Assembly: GCA_035712345.1 (NCBI GenBank)
Contig: DASTAY010000036.1
Span: 1 to 11,034 of the forward strand
Origin: VRUE01 sp035712345
GTDB lineage: Bacteria > Actinomycetota > Thermoleophilia > Solirubrobacterales > 70-9
DNA length: 11,034 bases
Direction: 5' to 3'
Shown here: one piece after another, positions 6,042-11,034 of the stretch
How positions within the stretch are numbered: the first letter of the stretch is position 1
Layout: every line of letters begins with the position of its first letter
Program-made: the position numbers and the translations under genes
Notes under the pieces: model-generated
Databases searched by the model: none
Told to the model about the DNA's origin: nothing
The model's input: the letters and a program-made list of their open reading frames with translations, nothing else

Positions 6042-6731
6042 TCAGGCCGCGTCGCGCAGGGCCTCTGTCTCCTCACCGGCGATCTCGTCGCCGAAGTAGG
6101 CGGCGATGACCATTTGGGCCAGTTCCGGCACGGCGGCGGCGAAGTCCTGGGGCTGGGCGCGGGTGAGGGCGCTGGTGACAGCGGCCTCGATTGCCCCTAC
6201 CATGAAGGTCGCTGTAACAGGAGGTGGAGAGTGGCGAGACTCGGTCTCGCGGCGCGCGCTGTCGACAGCGAGGGTGAGGCGCTCGAAAACTTCCAGTCGC
6301 TTCAGCAACGCCGGTCCCCCGGCCACGTGGACCTCGACGAGGAGGCCGCGGGCGAACGTCGGCCGTGCGCAGACGAACTCGGCGAGCCCGCTCAGCACCG
6401 CCACGAGGCTCTGGTGCCAGCTCGGCTCGGCCAGGGCGACGTCCCGCAGGGTCGAGTAGAGCCGCTCGACCTCGAATTCATAGGCGGCCGCATAGCACTC
6501 CGCCTTGCTGGCGAAGTGCTTGTAGAACTGTTGCCGGTGGCCCCCGTAGCGGTCGATCGTGTCCTGCACGGTGGCATCGCGGTAGCCACGCTCCCCACAG
6601 GCCTCGATCGCCGCCCCCATGATTCGCTCGCGCAGCCGCGTGATCTCGCCGGTTTGAGAGGCGCGAATCCGGGCCAGCTCGACGCGCGGGGTGCGGGCCC
6701 TCCTTGCAGTGCTGTCGCCCCGTCCCGCCAT
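6042..6731 (-). CDS. TetR/AcrR-family transcriptional regulator (TetR-1)
   Basis: A 229-aa one-component regulator. After a basic 30-residue tail comes the DNA-binding domain: helix 1 RLRERIMGAAIEACGERGY (32-50) and the helix-turn-helix ATVQDTIDRYGGHRQQFYKHFASKAECY (53-80), with FYKHF in the recognition region. The remainder is the helical ligand/dimer domain, ending PELAQMVIAAYFGDEIA, a tail pattern shared with the three plus-strand regulators that follow. It is transcribed divergently from TetR-2, so the 115-nt gap is a likely autoregulatory site. The ATG at 6731 lies 9 nt after a -10 box, so the transcript should be leaderless or nearly so. No enzyme or efflux pump lies next to it, so its ligand and targets cannot be inferred. 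Confidence 0.9.
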   Translation of the reverse strand: MAGRGDSTARRARTPRVELARIRASQTGEITRLRERIMGAAIEACGERGYRDATVQDTIDRYGGHRQQFYKHFASKAECYAAAYEFEVERLYSTLRDVALAEPSWHQSLVAVLSGLAEFVCARPTFARGLLVEVHVAGGPALLKRLEVFERLTLAVDSARRETESRHSPPPVTATFMVGAIEAAVTSALTRAQPQDFAAAVPELAQMVIAAYFGDEIAGEETEALRDAA

Positions 6732-6740
6732 GCAATGGGA

Positions 6741-6769
6741 ACGGTAGCACCTTTAATTAGAAACGTCAT
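6741..6769 (-). promoter_or_regulatory. Predicted promoter of TetR-1
   Basis: On the minus strand ATGACG (6764-6769, 4 of 6 to TTGACA) and TACCGT (6741-6746, fits TANNNT) are separated by exactly 17 nt. The start codon follows 9 nt later, which implies an almost leaderless mRNA. Confidence 0.45.
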
Positions 6770-6779
6770 ATTCACAAAC

Positions 6780-6793
6780 GAGACGGCGGTCTC
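6780..6793. promoter_or_regulatory. Candidate TetR operator GAGAC-N4-GTCTC
   Basis: A perfect 5-bp inverted repeat with a ggcg centre in the middle of the TetR-1/TetR-2 divergent gap. It is flanked by aaacg copies at 6761, 6776 and 6797. A further GTCTC lies at 6819-6823. The position suits a shared operator, but the arms are short. Confidence 0.4.
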
Positions 6794-6834
6794 CTCAAAC
6801 GTAGTCGCAGGGTTTTTTGTCTCACATGGTCGGT

Positions 6835-6840
6835 TATCCT
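6835..6840 (+). promoter_or_regulatory. Predicted -10 box (TATCCT) of TetR-2, leaderless configuration
   Basis: TATCCT fits the actinobacterial TANNNT -10 pattern and stands 6 nt before the ATG at 6847, so transcription should begin at or next to the start codon. No clear -35 box is visible. The same 6-nt spacing recurs before TetR-4. Confidence 0.45.
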
Positions 6841-6846
6841 CGAACG

Positions 6847-7545
6847 ATGGTGTCCTTGCCGGAGCATCTGCAGGCAAAGCCCGCGGGACGGCATCGCCTT
6901 TCCCCCGAGGTGCGGGCCGAGCATCAGCGCGAGCGCGTCCTCGATGCCGCGATCGAGGTCTTTGCCGCGCGCGGCTACCAGCGCGTGACGATCGACGACA
7001 TCGTCGCCGCGGCCAAGGTCGGCGTCGGCAGCTTCTACGACCTCTTCGACAACAAGCCCGACTGCTTCGTCCAGGCATACGAGCGGATCGTCAGCGAAGC
7101 GAGGGAGCGGATCGCCTCCGCCGTGCCGGCCGAGGCGGGCTGGCCCGAGCAGGCCTGCGCCGCGCTGCGGGCGTTGCTGGAGCTGATCGAGGCCGAGCCG
7201 GTGCGAGCCCGGGTCGCCCTGGTCGAGGTCCAGACCGCCGGCGCGGAGGCGCTCACCCGCCACGAGGAGACGGTCGACAGCGTCATCCCCCTGCTCGCCC
7301 GCGGCCGCGCCGAGAACCCCGCGCTGGCCGAGATCCTGGAGCTCCCGTCCCACCTCGAGGAAGCGATCGTCGGCGGCCTCGCCTGGCTGCTCCAGCAGCG
7401 CCTCGCCCAGGGCGAGTTCGATGGCGCCGAGGCCTACCTGCCCGACGTCCTCGAGATCGCAGTCGTCCCCTATGTCGGCAGGGAGAAGGCTGCGAGCCTG
7501 CTCGCTGCCTCCAAGCGGGACGACTCCTCCGCGGCCGCCGCCTGA
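6847..7545 (+). CDS. TetR/AcrR-family transcriptional regulator (TetR-2)
   Basis: A 232-aa protein. The N-terminal arm (PAGRHRLSPEVRAEHQRERV) leads into helix 1 (LDAAIEVFAARGY) and the helix-turn-helix VTIDDIVAAAKVGVGSFYDL (48-66) followed by FDNKPDCF. The C-terminal helical domain ends LPDVLEIAVVPYVGREKAAS, the tail pattern of this group. The ATG at 6847 was chosen because it lies 6 nt after a TATCCT box and keeps an arm length like that of TetR-4; TTG 6817, ATG 6826 and GTG 6850 are in frame. There is no Shine-Dalgarno, in keeping with a leaderless message. The next regulator begins 28 nt downstream, so the two are probably cotranscribed. Ligand and targets are unknown. Confidence 0.9.
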   Translation: MVSLPEHLQAKPAGRHRLSPEVRAEHQRERVLDAAIEVFAARGYQRVTIDDIVAAAKVGVGSFYDLFDNKPDCFVQAYERIVSEARERIASAVPAEAGWPEQACAALRALLELIEAEPVRARVALVEVQTAGAEALTRHEETVDSVIPLLARGRAENPALAEILELPSHLEEAIVGGLAWLLQQRLAQGEFDGAEAYLPDVLEIAVVPYVGREKAASLLAASKRDDSSAAAA

Positions 7546-7573
7546 GCGAAGCCACCCGGGGGAGAGCCTAGCG

Positions 7574-8248
7574 ATGCCGTCCGCCGGCATCGCCTCCAAC
7601 GGGCGCCCCGATCCAGACGTGGAACGCCGCCAGCGGATCGCCGCCGCGATGGTCGAGCTCGTCGTCGAGCAGGGCTACGGGGCGACGACGGTCGCGCAGC
7701 TGCTCGAGCGGGCGCGGGTGAGCCGGGCGGAGCTGCGGCGGCTGTTCGCGGGCAAGCAGGCCTGCTTCCTCGCTGTGTATGACGAGATCGCGGAGAGCTT
7801 CACGGGCGAGGTCCTGACCGCGTTCGGGCGCGAGGAAGCGTGGCGCGACGGGCTCCGCGCCGCCGCCTATGCCGCGGCGCGCTGGGTCGCCGCGCACCCG
7901 CGCGAGGCGCGCTACGCGACGGTCGAGACGATGATGGCCGGCGAGTTCGCCGTCGCGCGCCGCGAAGCGACGCTGCGCCGCTTCGTCGATCTCGTCGACA
8001 CCGGTCGCGGGCAGCTCGAGGACCCCGATTCGGTCTCCCGCGCGATGGCCGAGGGGGTCGTCGGCGGCATCCTCGGCACGCTGACCAAGAACATGCGGCG
8101 CGGGACGCGGGCGCGGCCGAAGGACTTCGTGCCGGAGCTGATGTTCCTCGCGGTCCGGCCTTACCTCGGGCTGGCGGTGGCGCGCGAGGAGCTGAGCATC
8201 CCGCCGCCGCCCGAGCCCGGCCGCGAGCCGCTGGCGGAGCGAGGTTGA
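7574..8248 (+). CDS. TetR/AcrR-family transcriptional regulator (TetR-3)
   Basis: A 224-aa protein starting MPSAGIASNGRPDPDVERRQ. Helix 1 is RIAAAMVELVVEQGYGATTV, and the helix-turn-helix is AQLLERARVSRAELRRLFAG (41-60). RAELRRLF replaces the usual RxxFYxxF recognition core, so its DNA specificity probably differs from the neighbours. The ligand domain ends FVPELMFLAVRPYLGLAVAR, as in its neighbours, followed by a Pro-rich tail (PPPPEPGREPLAERG). A GGGGGAGA ribosome site (7558-7565) precedes the ATG by 8 nt. It lies 28 nt after TetR-2 and in the same direction. Confidence 0.9.
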   Translation: MPSAGIASNGRPDPDVERRQRIAAAMVELVVEQGYGATTVAQLLERARVSRAELRRLFAGKQACFLAVYDEIAESFTGEVLTAFGREEAWRDGLRAAAYAAARWVAAHPREARYATVETMMAGEFAVARREATLRRFVDLVDTGRGQLEDPDSVSRAMAEGVVGGILGTLTKNMRRGTRARPKDFVPELMFLAVRPYLGLAVAREELSIPPPPEPGREPLAERG

Positions 8249-8310
8249 AGCGGCGAGACAAACGCGCACCCAAAGGGGACACGCGAGTGCAGATGCGCCC
8301 TGGGTCCCGC

Positions 8311-8316
8311 TATCGT
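8311..8316 (+). promoter_or_regulatory. Predicted -10 box (TATCGT) of TetR-4, leaderless configuration
   Basis: TATCGT (TANNNT type) lies 6 nt before a GTG at 8323, the same arrangement as TATCCT-6 nt-ATG at TetR-2. No convincing -35 box is visible. The alternative is translation from GTG 8287 using the AGGGGA at 8274-8279. Confidence 0.4.
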
Positions 8317-8322
8317 CCTCGC

Positions 8323-9006
8323 GTGGCGAAAGGCAAGCAGGCAGGGGAGGACTCGGCGCCCGGGCTTGCCCGCCTGCCTCCGGGGCGGCACGGGCTGAGC
8401 CGCGAGTTCGTCGCCAAGAACCAGCGCGACCGCCTCACCGCGGGGATGATCGCGGCGGTCGCCGAGCACGGCTTCCACGAGGCGACGATCACCCAGATCG
8501 CGGCTGCCGCGGGAGTCTCGCGCCGCACCTTCTACGGCTACTTCTCCTCCAAGGAGGAGTGCTTCTTCGACACCTTCGCCCAGGTCGCCGACCTGCTCGA
8601 GGGAGCGATGAAAGGGGCCGGGGAGGGGGAGGGGGATTGGCCGGTGCGAGTGGGCGCCGAGCTCACGGCGATGCTCGAGGTCTTCGCCGCCAACCCCGAC
8701 CTCGCCCGCTTCCTGTTGATCGCCCCGCCCAACGCGGGCGGCGATATCGCCGCCCGCTACCGCGAGCTGCTCGATCGCCTCTTCGCGATCCTGATCGAAG
8801 GCAAGCCGCCCCCGCCTGAGACCGAGGAGCCCTCGCGGGCGGTCACCGACGGCCTGCTCGGCGGCATCGTCGCCCTGGTCGTCCGCAAGGTGAAGGCCAA
8901 AGAGGGGGAGGAGCTCACCGAGCTCGCCCCCGACCTGCTCGGCCTCTTCCTCGCCCCGTACTACGGGCGCGAGCAGGCCGTGCGCCTCGCGCAAGCTTCC
9001 TCCTAG
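8323..9006 (+). CDS. TetR/AcrR-family transcriptional regulator (TetR-4)
   Basis: A 227-aa protein. The arm LPPGRHGLSREFVAKNQRDR parallels the GRHRLSPE arm of TetR-2. Helix 1 (LTAGMIAAVAEHGF) and the helix-turn-helix ATITQIAAAAGVSRRTFYGY then FSSKEECFF give a textbook TetR domain. The ligand domain ends LAPDLLGLFLAPYYGREQAV, again the group tail. Three in-frame starts are possible: GTG 8287 (ribosome site AGGGGA 7 nt upstream), ATG 8293 and GTG 8323 (leaderless after TATCGT). 8323 is preferred because it gives the arm length closest to TetR-2. A run of Gly/Glu (KGAGEGEGDW) lies between the DNA-binding and ligand domains. No target gene is adjacent. Confidence 0.9.
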   Translation: MAKGKQAGEDSAPGLARLPPGRHGLSREFVAKNQRDRLTAGMIAAVAEHGFHEATITQIAAAAGVSRRTFYGYFSSKEECFFDTFAQVADLLEGAMKGAGEGEGDWPVRVGAELTAMLEVFAANPDLARFLLIAPPNAGGDIAARYRELLDRLFAILIEGKPPPPETEEPSRAVTDGLLGGIVALVVRKVKAKEGEELTELAPDLLGLFLAPYYGREQAVRLAQASS

Positions 9007-9041
9007 CCAAACCGCCAAGGCATCGGCTCTGCCACTAATTG

Positions 9042-9060
9042 CCTGTTTTACAGGTATTTT
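9042..9060 (+). terminator. Weak intrinsic terminator candidate after TetR-4
   Basis: cctgt-ttt-acagg forms a 5-bp stem with a 3-nt loop and is followed at once by tatttt. It lies 35 nt after the TetR-4 stop. The stem is short, so this is only a candidate. Confidence 0.35.
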
Positions 9061-9093
9061 GCGCTTCCAGTGTGCTGTTGAAAACGTAACTGC

Positions 9094-9122
9094 TTGCATT
9101 TAGAGACTATATCCTCTACAGT
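9094..9122 (+). promoter_or_regulatory. Predicted promoter of the propeller/repeat surface protein
   Basis: TTGCAT (9094-9099) and TACAGT (9117-9122) are 17 nt apart in the only A/T-rich part of the 248-nt gap after TetR-4. Transcription from here would give a leader of roughly 125 nt containing the hairpin ccggt-atg-accgg (9150-9162). I could not match that leader to a known riboswitch. Confidence 0.4.
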
Positions 9123-9254
9123 TCCGCCACGTTCTGCTCAGGAACGCCACCGGTATGACCGGCCGACTTCCAGGGCGATCGACAGGGAAACCGAGCCCAA
9201 GGAGGGCCGGCCAAGGGAAGCGGCTGGCAGAGGGCTCAGGACAAGGAGAGAGAT

Positions 9255-10931
9255 GTGAGACGCCAAGGGCCCATCGGTTCACGACCGCACGTCGGGACAC
9301 TCTCGATCGCGTTGCTCGCGGCCACTCTGACCGCACTCGCTCTTGCGGGTCCCGCCGCCGCGGCCCCTGCCCCGATCGAATCCTTCGACGGCTCTGGCAG
9401 CCCCGCGGGCTCGATGTCGCCGACCTGGCTCTCAGTCGATGAAGCAAACGGAGACGTCTACGTGATCGACTCCGCCAACGACGCCGTCGACATCTTCGCC
9501 GAAAACCCCGGCGTAGACCCCGCACACCCGCTCGGCTACGAATACGTCGGCCAGCTTCTAGGCTCCTCGACCACCGCCGGCTCCTTCTCCTTCGGCGGAG
9601 TTGACGACATCGCCGTCGACAATTCCTCCAACCCGGCGACCCAGGGCGACGTCTACGTCAACTCCGAGAGCGCCGGCAAGATCTTTGCCTTCGATCCCTC
9701 CCAGCCGCCCGCAGAACGGTTCCTCTGGGAATCCCCAGGCGTCGAAAGCCCCGACGTCTGCGGCGTCGCGGTCGACGCGGCCGGCAACCCCTGGCTCAGC
9801 GACTTCAACCAGGGTCCCCAGAAGCTCGACCCCGTTACCGGCTCCTTCGTGGAACGGCCGTTCGGGGCGTTCGCGTACTGTCACATGGCCTTCGACTCGA
9901 GTGGGAACTTCCTGCTCAATCTGTACCAAGGGGATATCTGGAAGTTCTCGTCAGAGGGCACCCCCCAATCCACCTACCGTCCAAGCGGGCATCGCAGGGA
10001 CGTAGCCGTCGACATCACCACCAACGACGTCTATGCCGCCCCTGAAGGCGAGCCGATCCGCAAGTGGACCGCGACGGGACTCGCATCCGAAAGCGAAACC
10101 TTCGGCTCCGAAAGCGTTGGCGTAACGGTGGACGCCGCCCACGAACGCCTCTTCGCCACCAACGGCAGCGAAGTCACCGTCTATACGACCTTCGAACCGG
10201 TGCTGGCGATCCAGAAGACCGGCCCGGGCAACGGCCGGGTCCGCTGCGAATTCCAGTCGAGCCTCGGCCCCTGCGCCGGCGCCTACTCGCTCAACGGCGA
10301 AGTGACGCTCAGCGCCGACCCCGCTCCGCACTCCTTCTTCTCCGGTTGGACGGTCGACGGCGACGCCTCGACCTGCTCCGGAACCGGCAGTTGCACGCTC
10401 ACGCTGGAAGCCGACACGACGGTCGAAGCGGACTTCGGCGTCTTCGAACACACCTTCAGCGTCGCCACCGAAGGCCCGGGGTCGGGCTCGGTCGAGATCG
10501 AGCCCTTCGCGATCGAGTGCGAAGCGCTCTGCTCAGGTGAATACGCCGAGGGGGAATACATCGCTCTGCATGCGATCGCCAAGCCCCACTCCGAATTCAG
10601 CAACTGGAGCGGGGCCTGCTCCGGGGCCTCCACCTACTGTGAGATCGAAAGCCTCGAAGCGGATACCGAGGTCACCGCCTCCTTCGGCCCCGCCCACCAG
10701 CCGCTCGTCATCTCGACAAGCGGCACCGGCGCGGTCAGCTGCGACACCGGCACGGGGCCCGAAGCCTGCGCGCCCAGTTACTTAGACGGGACCGAAGTCG
10801 CCCTCAGCGCCAACCCCTCCGCCGCCTCGACCTTCACCGGCTGGTCGGGAGCCTGCGCGGGGACGGGTAGCTGCCAGTTGACGATGGACGGGCCTAAGAA
10901 CCGGTTTCAGAAAGAAGGACCTGCCGCCTGA
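9255..10931 (+). CDS. Exported six-bladed beta-propeller plus Cys-rich-repeat surface protein, 3' end replaced by an IS
   Basis: A GTG start with AAGGAG 6 nt upstream. Residues 1-38 are a Sec signal peptide: basic start, hydrophobic core LSIALLAATLTALALAG, and a cut near PAAAAPAP. Residues about 55-315 hold six NHL-like blades, seen as the recurring pattern (V/I)AVDxxxGxVYV near 61, 118, 170, 211, 249 and 289. Three repeats of about 80 residues follow (316-394, 398-478, 483-548), each GxGxVxC...C...YxxGxxVxLxAxPxxxSxFxGW then C...C, of the InlB-like bacterial-repeat type. Each carries four cysteines (331/340/374/380, 422/426/455/462, 496/505/534/540), likely two disulfides. The third repeat stops after QLTMDGPK, where TVTATF would be expected. 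NRFQKEGPAA is then translated from IS DNA before the stop. The protein is therefore C-terminally truncated and any anchor is lost. An extracellular adhesion or binding role is inferred only. Confidence 0.85.
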   Translation: MRRQGPIGSRPHVGTLSIALLAATLTALALAGPAAAAPAPIESFDGSGSPAGSMSPTWLSVDEANGDVYVIDSANDAVDIFAENPGVDPAHPLGYEYVGQLLGSSTTAGSFSFGGVDDIAVDNSSNPATQGDVYVNSESAGKIFAFDPSQPPAERFLWESPGVESPDVCGVAVDAAGNPWLSDFNQGPQKLDPVTGSFVERPFGAFAYCHMAFDSSGNFLLNLYQGDIWKFSSEGTPQSTYRPSGHRRDVAVDITTNDVYAAPEGEPIRKWTATGLASESETFGSESVGVTVDAAHERLFATNGSEVTVYTTFEPVLAIQKTGPGNGRVRCEFQSSLGPCAGAYSLNGEVTLSADPAPHSFFSGWTVDGDASTCSGTGSCTLTLEADTTVEADFGVFEHTFSVATEGPGSGSVEIEPFAIECEALCSGEYAEGEYIALHAIAKPHSEFSNWSGACSGASTYCEIESLEADTEVTASFGPAHQPLVISTSGTGAVSCDTGTGPEACAPSYLDGTEVALSANPSAASTFTGWSGACAGTGSCQLTMDGPKNRFQKEGPAA

Positions 10932-10938
10932 GCGGTGA

Positions 10939-10974
10939 ACACCTCCGGCACATGTGGTCGACTCTCGGAGGTGT
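10939..10974 (+). promoter_or_regulatory. Hairpin masking the transposase ribosome-binding site
   Basis: acacctccg (10939-10947) and cggaggtgt (10966-10974) are perfect 9-bp complements with an 18-nt loop. The 3' arm contains GGAGG (10967-10971), which lies 8 nt before the GTG at 10980. A transcript entering from the surface-protein gene would fold this stem and hide the ribosome site. A transcript starting inside the IS after 10947 would lack the 5' arm. Confidence 0.6.
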
Positions 10975-10979
10975 CGGAG

Positions 10980-11034
10980 GTGCCATCGCGCTTTGAGGTA
11001 GACGACGGCCTTTGGGCCGAGCTGGAGCCGCTGT
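10980..11034 (+). CDS. IS5-family transposase, N-terminal fragment
   Basis: The first 18 codons read VPSRFEVDDGLWAELEPL, matching the N-terminus of IS5-group DDE transposases (typically FxVxDxLWxxLEPLLP). GTG 10980 is preceded by GGAGG at 8 nt; GTG 10971 is also in frame. The rest, including the catalytic DDE residues, lies outside the window. Confidence 0.8.
   Translation, partial: MPSRFEVDDGLWAELEPL

Larger units (their letters stand above)
10896..11034 (+). mobile_element. Left end of an IS5-like insertion sequence, running off the window
   Basis: The surface-protein frame departs from its repeat pattern at about 10896-10899, next to ctaa (10894-10897), which resembles the CTAR target of IS5-type elements. 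From there the DNA leads to a transposase start at 10980. The probable terminal sequence begins gaaccggtttcagaaag; its inverted partner would lie beyond the window, so the exact boundary and target duplication cannot be fixed here. Confidence 0.7.

Noticed and set aside
5862..6816. Long plus-strand open frame running over the antitoxin promoter and TetR-1
   Set aside because: It covers two well-supported minus-strand genes and an A/T-rich promoter region, and has no recognisable domain.
9155..9442. Plus-strand ATG frame in the leader before the surface protein
   Set aside because: Low-complexity Arg/Gly/Pro product overlapping a signal-peptide gene with a better ribosome site.

Overview
This is a high-GC window with strongly G/C-ending codons. 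It most likely comes from an actinomycete-lineage bacterium in or near Thermoleophilia/Solirubrobacterales. That placement is an inference from three things: a secreted decapeptide-repeat protein with a 'KHLTFANAISCIALFVALSG'-type leader, a large propeller plus Cys-rich-repeat surface protein, and a dense group of TetR regulators. No rRNA or other taxonomic marker is present.

Layout. (1) Positions 1-1578: 5'-truncated catalytic subunit of methylmalonyl-CoA mutase. (2) 1579-2576: palindrome-rich junction, then a minus-strand wHTH/DUF559-type gene whose C-terminus looks broken. (3) 2690-3648: a 69-aa orphan protein, followed by a secreted decapeptide-repeat gene split by a frameshift directly after its signal peptide. 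(4) 3674-5242: propionyl-CoA carboxylase beta chain. (5) 5273-5922: minus-strand VapBC-type toxin-antitoxin pair with a clear promoter and operator dyad, but no normal toxin start codon. (6) 6042-9006: four TetR-family regulators, one on the minus strand and three on the plus strand, which look like diverged paralogues. (7) 9255-10931: exported six-bladed propeller plus Cys-rich-repeat protein, cut in its third repeat by an insertion sequence. (8) About 10896-11034: left end and first codons of that IS5-like element.

The metabolic core is the propionyl-CoA to (S)-methylmalonyl-CoA to succinyl-CoA route: pccB carboxylates propionyl-CoA, and after epimerisation the mutase isomerises the product. 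The biotin/BC subunit, the epimerase and the B12-binding mutase subunit are not in the window. The genes between and after the two metabolic genes look accessory: a toxin-antitoxin pair, a nuclease-fold gene, surface proteins, regulators and an IS. I see no convincing novel multi-gene system. The points most worth a second look are the IS-disrupted surface gene with an RBS-masking hairpin on the IS, the frameshifted secreted repeat gene, the TetR quartet, the abnormal vapC start, and the nested palindromes at the mutase/DUF559 junction.
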